Shown here: positions 8,363 through 16,085 of the stretch, one piece after another
How the letters are laid out: the number at the start of each line of letters is the position of its first letter
Position numbering within the stretch: the first letter of the stretch is position 1
Source: Micromonospora alfalfae
GTDB taxonomy: Bacteria > Actinomycetota > Actinomycetes > Mycobacteriales > Micromonosporaceae
Direction of reading: 5' to 3'
DNA length: 64,000 nt
Assembly (NCBI RefSeq): GCF_022230925.1
Contig: NZ_JAKKFH010000025.1
Location: 243,879 to 307,878, forward strand
Position numbers and translations under genes: made by a program
Notes under the pieces: generated by a model
The model's database searches: none
What the model saw: the letters and a program-made list of their open reading frames with translations, nothing else
What the model was told of the DNA's origin: nothing

Positions 8363-11083
8363 TCAGCGGCTGTCCGACCCGCCGGTCTCCACTACCGCCC
8401 GACCGGCCTCCAGCCGGGCCACCGGCACCCGGAACGGCGAACAGGACACGTAGTCCAGGCCGACCTCGTGGAAGAAGTGCACCGAGTCCGGGTCGCCACC
8501 GTGCTCACCGCAGACACCGAGCTTCAGACCGGGCCGGGCGGCCCGACCCTCCTCGGCGGCGATCCGCACCAGCCGACCGACGCCGTCGCGGTCGATCGAC
8601 TCGAACGGCGAGATGCCGAAGATGCCCAACTCCAGGTAGCGCCAGAAGAACGCGCCCTCGACGTCGTCGCGGGAGAAGCCCCAGCCCATCTGCGTCAGGT
8701 CGTTGGTGCCGAACGAGAAGAACTCGGCGGCCTCGGCGATCTGCCCGGCGGTCAGCGCCGCCCGGGGCACCTCGATCATGGTGCCGATCAGGACCTCGAC
8801 GCCGCTGTCCCCGACCACCTCGGCAATGATCTTCTCGGCCTCGGCGCGAACCGTCTCCAGCTCCTGCACCGCGCCGACCAGCGGCACCATGATCTCCGGT
8901 TTGGCCACGCCCCCGTTGCGGGCGCAACTGACCGCCGCCTCGGCGATGGCGCGGACCTGCATCGCGAACAGGCCGGGGATGACCAGCCCGAGGCGTACAC
9001 CCCGCAGCCCGAGCATCGGGTTCTCCTCGTGCATCCGCCGGACGGCGGCGAGCAGCGCCTCCTCCTTGGCCACGTCCTCGCCGCGTTCCTGCGCGACAGC
9101 CACGTTGACGGCGAGCTGCTCCAGCGGCGGCAGGAACTCGTGCAATGGTGGATCGATGAGCCGGACGGTGACCGGCAGGCCGTCCATCTCGCGGAAGATC
9201 TCCTCGAAGTCGGCCCGCTGCAACGGCAGCAGCGCCGCCAGCGCCGCCTCCCGCTCGCCCGGGGCCCGGGCCAGGATCAGCCGCTCGACCAGCTCCCGGC
9301 GGTCACCGAGGAACATGTGCTCGGTGCGGCACAGCCCGATGCCCTCGGCGCCGAAGCGCCGGGCCCGGGCCGCGTCCGCGCCGGTGTCGGCGTTCGTGCG
9401 GACCGCCAGCCGCCGCTTCCCGTCGGCGTGCGTCATGATCCGGTGTACGGCCCGGACCAGCGCGTTGTCGATGTGCTCGGGGTCGAGGCTGCCCTCGAAG
9501 TACTGCACGACCTCGGAGGGCATGACCGGCACCTCGCCGAGGTAGACCTTGCCGGTGGTGCCGTCGATGGACACCACATCGCCCTCGGTGACGGTCTGCC
9601 CGGCCACCGTGAACCGCTTCGCCGGCACGTTCACCTCGATCTCGTCGGCACCGGAGACACAGGTCTTGCCCATGCCCCGGGCCACCACAGCGGCGTGGCT
9701 GGTCTTGCCGCCGCGCGAGGTGAGGATGCCCTTCGCGGCGATCATGCCGTTCAGGTCGTCCGGGTTGGTCTCCCGGCGCACCAGGATCACCGACTCGCCC
9801 TCGGCGGCCAGCTCGACGGCTCGGGCGGAGGTGAAGACCACTTTGCCGGACGCCGCGCCAGGCGATGCGCCGATGCCCTTGGCGACCGGTTGGAACTCGT
9901 GGTCGAGCTGGAAGCGCGGGAACATCAGCTGGGCCAGTTGCGCGCCGTTGACCCGGTGCAGCGCCTCGTTTAGGTCGATCAGACCCTCGTCGACGAGTTG
10001 CCCGGCGATGACGAACGCCGCGGCGGCGGTGCGCTTGCCGACCCGGGTCTGCAACATCCACAGCTTGCCGCGTTCGATGGTGAACTCGATGTCGCAGAGG
10101 TCCTTGTAGTGCTCCTCCAGCCGGGCCATGATGCCGAGCAGCTCGTCGTAGGAGGCCTTGTCGAGCTGCTCCAACTCCTGCAACGGCACTGTGTTGCGGA
10201 TGCCGGCGACCACGTCCTCGCCCTGGGCGTTGGCAAGGTAGTCGCCGTAGATGCCCTGCGCGCCGCTGGCCGGGTCACGGGTGAACGCGACCCCGGTGCC
10301 GGAATCCGGGCCGAGGTTGCCGAAGACCATTGTCACCACGTTGACAGCGGTGCCCAGGTCGGCCGGGATGCGCTCCTGGCGGCGGTAGAGCACAGCGCGC
10401 TCGGCGTTCCACGACTCGAAGACCGCCCGGATGGCCAGGTCGAGCTGTTCGCGTGGCTGCTGCGGGAACTCCCGACCAGTGTGCTTCAAGAAGATCTTCT
10501 TGTACGCGTCGACCAGCCCACGCAGGTCGTCGGCGTCCAGATCCAGGTCGTTGTGGGTGCCCTTGGCGTGCTTGGCGTCGTCGAGCGCGTGCTCGAACTC
10601 CTCGCCCGGCACCTCGCAGACGGTCTTGCCGAACATCTGGATGAGTCGCCGGTAGGAGTCCCAGGCGAACCTGTCGTTCTGACCGGCCTGGGCGGAGAGC
10701 CCGACCACGCTCTGGTCGTTGAGACCGACGTTGAGGACGGTCTCCATCATGCCGGGCATGGAGAACTTGGCACCGGAGCGGACCGAGACCAGCAGCGGGT
10801 CCTGCGGGTCACCGAGGCGCTTGCCCATCGCGCGCTCCAGCGATTCCAGGTGCGCCTCGATCTGTCCGGCGAGCCCGTCCGGCTCCCGCCCCGTCGCGAG
10901 GTACGCCTGACACGCCTCGGTGGTGATGGTGAAGCCGGGCGGAACGGGCAGGCCCAGGTTGGTCATCTCGGCGAGGTTTGCCCCCTTGCCGCCGAGCAGT
11001 TCCTTGAGCTCCTTGTTGCCTTCGGAGAAGTCGTAGACGTACTTGTGATCGACGGTCTCTTGCGCTGCCACCAGAGCCTCCAC
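8363..11083 (-). CDS. ppdK: pyruvate, phosphate dikinase
   Basis: Interconverts pyruvate + ATP + phosphate with phosphoenolpyruvate + AMP + pyrophosphate, linking glycolysis and gluconeogenesis in the cytosol. The 906 residues match the usual length. Order of domains: N-terminal ATP-grasp part (GGKGANLAEMTNLGLPVPPGFT near residue 30), the phosphohistidine loop GGKTSHAAVVARGMG in the middle, and the C-terminal PEP/pyruvate TIM barrel ending with the catalytic Cys in GVCGEHGGDP. The first codon is GTG at 11083; an in-frame GTG a few codons later is possible. It stands alone between a convergent roadblock gene and a divergent hexosaminidase. Confidence 0.97.
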   Translation of the reverse strand: MEALVAAQETVDHKYVYDFSEGNKELKELLGGKGANLAEMTNLGLPVPPGFTITTEACQAYLATGREPDGLAGQIEAHLESLERAMGKRLGDPQDPLLVSVRSGAKFSMPGMMETVLNVGLNDQSVVGLSAQAGQNDRFAWDSYRRLIQMFGKTVCEVPGEEFEHALDDAKHAKGTHNDLDLDADDLRGLVDAYKKIFLKHTGREFPQQPREQLDLAIRAVFESWNAERAVLYRRQERIPADLGTAVNVVTMVFGNLGPDSGTGVAFTRDPASGAQGIYGDYLANAQGEDVVAGIRNTVPLQELEQLDKASYDELLGIMARLEEHYKDLCDIEFTIERGKLWMLQTRVGKRTAAAAFVIAGQLVDEGLIDLNEALHRVNGAQLAQLMFPRFQLDHEFQPVAKGIGASPGAASGKVVFTSARAVELAAEGESVILVRRETNPDDLNGMIAAKGILTSRGGKTSHAAVVARGMGKTCVSGADEIEVNVPAKRFTVAGQTVTEGDVVSIDGTTGKVYLGEVPVMPSEVVQYFEGSLDPEHIDNALVRAVHRIMTHADGKRRLAVRTNADTGADAARARRFGAEGIGLCRTEHMFLGDRRELVERLILARAPGEREAALAALLPLQRADFEEIFREMDGLPVTVRLIDPPLHEFLPPLEQLAVNVAVAQERGEDVAKEEALLAAVRRMHEENPMLGLRGVRLGLVIPGLFAMQVRAIAEAAVSCARNGGVAKPEIMVPLVGAVQELETVRAEAEKIIAEVVGDSGVEVLIGTMIEVPRAALTAGQIAEAAEFFSFGTNDLTQMGWGFSRDDVEGAFFWRYLELGIFGISPFESIDRDGVGRLVRIAAEEGRAARPGLKLGVCGEHGGDPDSVHFFHEVGLDYVSCSPFRVPVARLEAGRAVVETGGSDSR

Positions 11084-11387
11084 AACACACGCGCCGGATT
11101 GACACTTAACGAAGGTTCAGTTTTCTTCTTCCCCGGGACGGACCACCGGTAATCCCGGGGTCAACGTCGATCGGTGGGCGAAGGTTAAGCGAACATCGAG
11201 TGACCTGGGACCGTTCGGTGACAATTGGCACAGCCATCACGACTATCCGTGTTCGTACCGGTTTTTGGGAACGCTTCCATGCGCACCATCACGCATCCCG
11301 GCCGAGCGTCGTACGCTTGACGACACGCCAGCCGGTGAACCTCACTTTTGCCATAACCGACGCGAATACACCCCCGGAGTCGCCGCC
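11084..11387. promoter_or_regulatory. divergent promoter region between ppdK and the hexosaminidase
   Basis: This 304-bp gap serves two divergent genes. It is less GC-rich than its surroundings, has a TTGACG at 11317 that could be a -35 element for the rightward gene, and holds the LacI-type operator listed separately. No gene was found in it. Confidence 0.5.
11266..11279 (+). promoter_or_regulatory. LacI-family type operator
   Basis: TGGGAACGCTTCCA fits the TGGNANCGNTNCCA pattern of LacI/CebR-type operators and differs at two positions from the symmetrical CebR box TGGGAGCGCTCCCA known from Streptomyces. It is about 108 bp in front of the GH20 start, a reasonable place for sugar-responsive repression. 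No LacI-type regulator is encoded in the window. Confidence 0.5.
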
Positions 11388-13055
11388 GTGTCGACCATCC
11401 CCTCCCCCGGCCCCACCGCCGTCCCCGTGCCGCTGTCGGCGGGGGAACCCGACGCGGCCATGCTGGCCCGCACCGCCGAGCAGACCGCTGGCACGTTGCT
11501 CGCCCCGGCGGCTCCGCACCGGCTGGCCGATGTCGTTCCCGCCCCAGGGCAGGTCCAGCCGGACCCGACCGCCGACTGGGTGCTCACGGCCGAAGCGGTA
11601 ATCGTGTCCAGCGCCGACCCCGCCGCGTTGGCGGTCGCCGAGCAGCTCGCCCAGCTCCTGCGTCCGGCCACCGGCTACCCGCTGCCGGTCACCGACGCCA
11701 CCGCGCCGGAGCCCGCCGGCGGCATCGCGCTGGTGCTCGACGACAGCGCCGACCTCGGCGCGGAGGGCTACCGCCTCGACATCGCCACCGACGGGGCACG
11801 CGTCACCGCCGCCACCGCCGCCGGCCTCTTCTACGGCGTACAGACGCTGCGTCAACTGTTGCCAGCGGCGATCGAGAGTCCGACCCCGGTCACCGAACGC
11901 TGGGCGCTGCCCGGCGGGACCATCACCGACGCACCCCGGTTCCCCTACCGGGGCGCGATGCTCGACGTCGCACGGCACTTCTTCGCCGTCGAGGACGTGC
12001 TGCGGGTGGTCGACCACCTGGCCCGCTACAAGCTCAACCACCTGCATCTGCACCTCACCGACGACCAGGGCTGGCGGATCGCCGTCGACTCCTGGCCGAA
12101 GCTGACCACCATCGGCGGGACGACCGAGGTTGGCGGCGGCCCTGGCGGGCACTACACGAAGGCCGACTACGCGCGGATCGTCTCCTACGCGGCCGCCCGC
12201 CACATCACCGTCGTCCCGGAGATCGACCTCCCGGGGCACACCAACTCGGCGCTGGTCGCGTACCCGGAGCTGGCACCGGACAAGATCGCACCGCCGCCGT
12301 ACACCGGCACCGAGGTCGGCTTCAGCTACGTCGACCCGGCCGACGAGCGGACGTACGACTTCGTCGCCGACGTGCTGCGCGAGGTGGCCGCGCTCACCCC
12401 CGGCCCCTGGCTGCACATCGGCGGTGACGAGGCGTTCAAGGTCAAGGGCGAGGTCTACACCGGTTTCGTCGAGCGGGTCCAGCGCATCGTGGCCGACCTC
12501 GGCAAGACCGTCGTCGGCTGGCACCAGCTCGCGCCGGCCGCCCACCTCGACGGGCGGGTCCTGCAGTGGTGGGGCACGAACGGCGAAGACCCCACCACAG
12601 CCGACGCCGTACGTCGGGGCGCCCGACTGATCGTCTCCCCCGGCAACCACGCCTACCTGGACATGAAGTACGCCCCGGACACTCCGATCGGGCACGACTG
12701 GGCCGGTCTCATCGACGTACGAAAGGCGTACGACTGGGACCCGGGCACGCACGTCGCCGACGTACCCGCCGAGGCGGTTCTCGGTGTGGAGGCCCCGCTC
12801 TGGACCGAGTCGGTCACCTCGCTGGCCGACATCGAACTCCTGCTCCTGCCCCGCCTCCCGGCCATCGCCGAGTTGGGCTGGTCCACCCGGGCGACCCACG
12901 ACTGGGCCGACTTCCGCTACCGCCTGGCCGGCCAGGGCCCGCGTTGGACGACGGCCGGGATCACCTTCCACCGCGCGCCCGAGATCCCCTGGCCGACCGC
13001 ACCGACCATCCCGACACAGCGCACCATGCCCCAACCTGACACCGCCACCCCCTGA
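11388..13055 (+). CDS. beta-N-acetylhexosaminidase, GH20 family
   Basis: Removes terminal N-acetylglucosamine or N-acetylgalactosamine from chitin-like or glycoconjugate oligosaccharides by substrate-assisted catalysis. The 555-residue product has the N-terminal GH20b accessory domain (about 60-165) and the catalytic barrel from PRFPYRGAMLDVARHF onward. The catalytic pair is Asp347-Glu348 in LHIGGDEAF; further family motifs are KLNHLHLHLTDDQGW and EIDLPGH. There is no signal peptide, so it may act on imported oligosaccharides in the cytosol. The GTG at 11388 is chosen because residues upstream look like non-coding translation. A LacI-type operator precedes it. Confidence 0.93.
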   Translation: MSTIPSPGPTAVPVPLSAGEPDAAMLARTAEQTAGTLLAPAAPHRLADVVPAPGQVQPDPTADWVLTAEAVIVSSADPAALAVAEQLAQLLRPATGYPLPVTDATAPEPAGGIALVLDDSADLGAEGYRLDIATDGARVTAATAAGLFYGVQTLRQLLPAAIESPTPVTERWALPGGTITDAPRFPYRGAMLDVARHFFAVEDVLRVVDHLARYKLNHLHLHLTDDQGWRIAVDSWPKLTTIGGTTEVGGGPGGHYTKADYARIVSYAAARHITVVPEIDLPGHTNSALVAYPELAPDKIAPPPYTGTEVGFSYVDPADERTYDFVADVLREVAALTPGPWLHIGGDEAFKVKGEVYTGFVERVQRIVADLGKTVVGWHQLAPAAHLDGRVLQWWGTNGEDPTTADAVRRGARLIVSPGNHAYLDMKYAPDTPIGHDWAGLIDVRKAYDWDPGTHVADVPAEAVLGVEAPLWTESVTSLADIELLLLPRLPAIAELGWSTRATHDWADFRYRLAGQGPRWTTAGITFHRAPEIPWPTAPTIPTQRTMPQPDTATP

Positions 13056-13131
13056 CCCCCGCGTTAGGCCCGCACCCGGCCCCCGCCCCCTCGATCGGGC
13101 CGGTCCGGGTGCACGAACGGCACAGAACGGC

Positions 13132-13210
13132 GTGATCCACTCGCGTTTCATGAAGTCGGGGCATCCCGGGCGCCGGGACACCGCGATTTCCGTGAACCCG
13201 AGTGGATCAC
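13132..13210. repeat. 79-bp palindromic element, copy 1 (pair with 63801-63880)
   Basis: Both ends read GTGATCCACTCG (first 12 bases perfectly inverted), and the inner arms stay partly complementary up to a GGGCGCC-like centre, about 28 of 38 positions paired. Its reverse complement aligns over the full length, with one small indel and roughly four fifths identical bases, to the element at 63801-63880. No coding potential is apparent. Confidence 0.8.
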
Positions 13211-13722
13211 GTCGTGTGGGCACCGTGTCGGGGTTCGCCGGGCCGGCAGGGTCGGTGGTTTGTCGGGTTTGACCGTTGGTGTCGGGTGGCCGGGGCCACC
13301 CCGGCGGCGGAATCGTGGGCCGAGCCGGGTCGTTATACCTGGCAGACCACCGCAACAGCCCGGGTCATGGTCCGCGACCCCGCCGGGAACCGCAGCCAGG
13401 AACTCCCTGCCGGGAACACCCCGCAGGCCGGCCCAGTTACACCCCCCGCACGGCCGAGCACCACAGCGGCCGGGCATGGCAGCCGCCGGGCATGACAGTC
13501 GCCGGGAACACCCGCCAGGCCGCCCCGGTTACATCCCCCGCACGGCCGAGCACCACAACGGCCGACCCCCCCGGGCAGGAATGACCTGCCACCGCGAACG
13601 GTTACACCCTGTCCCGACGCCGACCCCCTCGCTGCGGGTCGCCGGGCAAGAACTTCCCCCGCACCACCAACCACCCCCCGAGGTGGTGCGGGCACACCCC
13701 CGATGCAGAGGAGCACGCCATC
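13211..13722. other. gene-free repeat-bearing region upstream of the C39-like gene
   Basis: About 510 bp without a convincing gene. It contains a 64-bp direct repeat (13409-13472 and 13501-13564, 58 of 64 bases identical, period 92 bp); each unit starts GCCGGGAACAC and ends GAGCACCACAnCGGCCG. The last bases before 13723 provide GCAGAGGAG, a plausible ribosome-binding site for the secreted protein. No other signal could be supported. Confidence 0.7.
13409..13564. repeat. 64-bp direct repeat, two copies
   Basis: Units at 13409-13472 and 13501-13564 differ at six positions. The 28-bp spacer itself contains two near copies of GCCGGGCATGnCAG. The arrangement suggests local slippage or duplication in the leader of the downstream gene. 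Confidence 0.8.
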
Positions 13723-14385
13723 ATGCGTACCGATCTGATCCGTAAGACCACTCTGACCGCCGCCGGCCTCGCCTTCACCGCAGGCACCATCGCCGGCCCC
13801 GTCACCACCGCCTTCGCCGCACCCACCACCAAGCCGGCCACGCAGACCCAGACCGACCGCAAGGGCGGCCACGGTGAGCGGGAACTGGGCGTTCGCTACG
13901 AAGCCCAGCCGAACTTCTACTACTGCGGGCCCGCCGCCACCCGTAACGCCCTGAGTGTGCAGGGTAAGAACATCAACGTCGACGACATGGCCAAGGAGAT
14001 GGGCACCACCGAGGCCGGCACCAACTCCATCAACGACATCACCCCCGTCCTGAACAAGGAAACCGGTAAGAACGACGCCTACCGGTCCGTGGAGATCAGC
14101 ACCCCCGACGCTGACGCCAAGCAGACCGACACGCTGCGCGCCGACATCGTCAAGACCGTTGACGACGGTAGGGCCGTGGTCGCGAACATCGCCGGCACCA
14201 GCACCGACACCGACGGTGTGAGCCACTCCTACGAGGGCGGGCACTACATCAGCGTCGTCGGGTACCGCGACAACGGAGACACGGTGAAGATCGCCGACTC
14301 CGCCGACCCGAACATTGCCGCCTACTGGATCAGCGTCGAGCACCTCGCCGACTGGATCGCCACCCGCGGCTACGCCACCAGCTGA
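13723..14385 (+). CDS. secreted C39-like cysteine peptidase domain protein
   Basis: The 220-residue product has an Arg/Lys-containing start and a hydrophobic core ending at TTAFA-APTT, a clear Sec signal peptide cleaved near residue 32. The mature part is a C39_2-type papain-like domain: Cys68 in YYCGPAATRNAL, His174 in GGHYISVVGY and Asp192 in IADSADPN, i.e. Cys, His and Asp in the expected order and spacing. It should therefore be an exported protease or peptidase-like protein; the substrate is unknown. There is no ABC transporter or bacteriocin precursor nearby, unlike the classical C39 leader peptidases. It is flanked by repeats on both sides and followed by a strong terminator. Confidence 0.85.
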   Translation: MRTDLIRKTTLTAAGLAFTAGTIAGPVTTAFAAPTTKPATQTQTDRKGGHGERELGVRYEAQPNFYYCGPAATRNALSVQGKNINVDDMAKEMGTTEAGTNSINDITPVLNKETGKNDAYRSVEISTPDADAKQTDTLRADIVKTVDDGRAVVANIAGTSTDTDGVSHSYEGGHYISVVGYRDNGDTVKIADSADPNIAAYWISVEHLADWIATRGYATS

Positions 14386-14406
14386 CACCCACACACACGC
14401 ACACGA

Positions 14407-14445
14407 CGAAGGGCCGGACCCCCACCACGGGGCCCGGCCCTTCGG
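14407..14445 (+). terminator. intrinsic terminator of the C39-like gene
   Basis: CGAAGGGCCGG and CCGGCCCTTCG form the base of a 16-bp stem with one mismatch and a short loop, 22 bp after the stop codon. Confidence 0.75.
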
Positions 14446-14503
14446 CGTGTGCGTGACACCGTCCAGACCACAGCAGGCCCACCCCGCTGGCTGTGTCACG
14501 GGT

Positions 14504-14761
14504 CCTATAGAGCTGATGTCGTAAACGAATCAGGGCCTGACCAGCCGAGCCGGGCGAGTCAGGGCCTGACCGACCGAGCCGAGCGAGTCAGGGCCTGACC
14601 GACCGAGCCGAGCAAATCAGGGCCCCGCCGACCGACCCGAACGAATCAGGGCCCCGCCGCCCCAGCCGAGCAAATCAGGGCCCCGCCGACCGAGCCCAAC
14701 GAACCAGGGCCTGGTCGACCCAGCCGAGCGGGTGATTCGTTCACGACATCAGCTCGATAGG
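14504..14761. mobile_element. MITE-like element: 29-bp terminal inverted repeats enclosing seven 29-bp tandem units
   Basis: Left end 14504-14532 (CCTATAGAGCTGATGTCGTA...) and right end 14733-14761 (...TACGACATCAGC-like reverse, CACGACATCAGCTCGATAGG) are inverted copies with only two mismatches in 29 bp. Between them lie seven head-to-tail units. No ORF with a credible start fills the element, so it would need a transposase or replication error from elsewhere. It sits between the C39-like terminator and the end of dusB. The label is structural; no target-site duplication was confirmed. Confidence 0.6.
14526..14728. repeat. tandem array, 7 x 29 bp
   Basis: Units begin at 14526, 14555, 14584, 14613, 14642, 14671 and 14700, each exactly 29 bp, with consensus start CRARTCAGGGCC and an end like GACCGAGCCGAG. 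Units 2 and 3 are identical; units 4-6 share CCCCGCC where units 1-3 have CTGACC, so two sequence subfamilies exist. The first unit overlaps the inner end of the left inverted repeat (CGAATCA), whose mirror TGATTCG begins the right one. Confidence 0.92.
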
Positions 14762-14848
14762 GCGCCGAACTCATATGACCAGCCTCGGCGCCAAGGCCGC
14801 CTTCGCAAGGGCTGTTCGCGGGGCGTCTCTGCTCGACCGGGCAGGGGC

Positions 14849-16021
14849 TCAGCCCCCGGAGTCGTCCATCTCGGCACCCTCGGGGACCGTGTCGTCGTCC
14901 CGGCTGGCCAGCCAGCCCTCGGGCAGGAAGACCTTGCCGGGCGAGTTGGTACGCCCGCGCGGCTGCCCGAGGGCGGTCACCGGGAACGGCTCCGCCGGGT
15001 CGAGTTTGCCGAGCAGGTCGTCGAGCTGAGCCAGGCTTTCGATCATCGCCAGCGAGCGCCGCAGCTCGCCGCCGACGGGGAAGCCCTTGAGGTACCAGGC
15101 GACGTGCTTGCGGAAGTCGGTGCAGCCGTCCCGTTCGCCGCGGGCCGGGTTGCGGGCACCGGCAGTGAACTGGTCGACCAGCAGCTCGGCGTGCCGGCGC
15201 ATGGTCACCGCCACCTCGCCGAGGGTGGGCAGCCGCCGCTCCGGCCGACCGTTGAAGGCGGCCTCCAGGTCGGCGAAGAGCCACGGTCGGCCCAGACAGC
15301 CGCGCCCGATGACCACACCGTCGACACCGGTGTGGGCCACCATGCGCAGCGCGTCGTCGGCCTCCCAGATGTCGCCGTTGCCGAGCACCGGCACGTCGAG
15401 GGCCTGCTTCAGGGTGGCGATCGCGTCCCAGTCGGCGGTGCCCGAGTAGCGCTGCGAGGCCGTCCGCCCGTGCAGGGCCACCGCTGCCACGCCGGCGTCC
15501 TGGGCGGCGAGCCCGGCTTCGACGTACGTCAGGTGGTCGTCGTCGATGCCCTTGCGCATCTTGACGGTGACCGGCACGCCGGACGGTGACGCGGCGGCCA
15601 CCGCGGCCCGCACGAGTCGCGCGAAGAGCCGACGCCGCCACGGCAGCGCCGCGCCACCGCCACGCCGGGTCACCTTGGGGACCGGGCAGCCGAAGTTGAG
15701 GTCGATGTGATCGGCCAGGTTGCGCTCGACGACGATCCGCACGGCGGCGGCGGTGATCTCCGGATCGGTGCCGTAGAGCTGGAGACTGCGGGGCTTCTCG
15801 TCGTCGCCGAACGCGATCATGCGCAGCGTCTTCGGGTTGCGCTCGACCAGCGCCCGGGTGGTGATCATTTCGCAGACGTAGATGCCGCCGCCCTGCTCGC
15901 GACAGAGCCGACGGAAGCCGATGTTGGTGATCCCAGCCATCGGCGCGAGCACGACCGGCGGCCACACCTGGTGCTGGCCAAGCGTCAGCGGGCGCAGCGC
16001 GGGCACGGTCGAGGCAGTCAC
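14849..16021 (-). CDS. dusB: tRNA-dihydrouridine synthase
   Basis: FMN-dependent enzyme reducing uridine to dihydrouridine in tRNA D-loops. The 390-residue protein has the DusB motifs: VVLAPMAGITNIGFRRLC near residue 23, the active-site Cys112 in NFGCPVPKV, VKMRKG, ALHGRTASQRYSG, and VLGNGDIW with VIGRGCLGRPWLF. The GTG at 16021 is used. It follows glyQS-type gene order in the reverse direction: the glyQS stop is 65 bp away on the same strand upstream side of its own start region, with a hairpin between. A C-terminal tail of about 45 residues (from PVTALGQPRGRT) is the usual actinobacterial extension. Confidence 0.94.
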   Translation of the reverse strand: MTASTVPALRPLTLGQHQVWPPVVLAPMAGITNIGFRRLCREQGGGIYVCEMITTRALVERNPKTLRMIAFGDDEKPRSLQLYGTDPEITAAAVRIVVERNLADHIDLNFGCPVPKVTRRGGGAALPWRRRLFARLVRAAVAAASPSGVPVTVKMRKGIDDDHLTYVEAGLAAQDAGVAAVALHGRTASQRYSGTADWDAIATLKQALDVPVLGNGDIWEADDALRMVAHTGVDGVVIGRGCLGRPWLFADLEAAFNGRPERRLPTLGEVAVTMRRHAELLVDQFTAGARNPARGERDGCTDFRKHVAWYLKGFPVGGELRRSLAMIESLAQLDDLLGKLDPAEPFPVTALGQPRGRTNSPGKVFLPEGWLASRDDDTVPEGAEMDDSGG

Positions 16022-16032
16022 GGGACAAGTGT

Positions 16033-16075
16033 ACGGGGCCCCGACCGGCGCTCATCGCGTCGGCCGAGGCCCCGT
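16033..16075 (-). terminator. hairpin in the gap between dusB and glyQS
   Basis: ACGGGGCC at 16033-16040 pairs with GGCCCCGT at 16068-16075, and the enclosed CGaCCG/CGGcCG extends the stem. It lies just downstream of the glyQS stop codon and upstream of the dusB start, so it can end the glyQS transcript before dusB. Confidence 0.6.
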
Positions 16076-16085
16076 GCGCAGAGTC

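Noticed and set aside
14526..14728. CRISPR-like array, because unit length is 29 bp
   Set aside because: The units are directly contiguous with no spacers, vary in sequence, and no cas gene is present.
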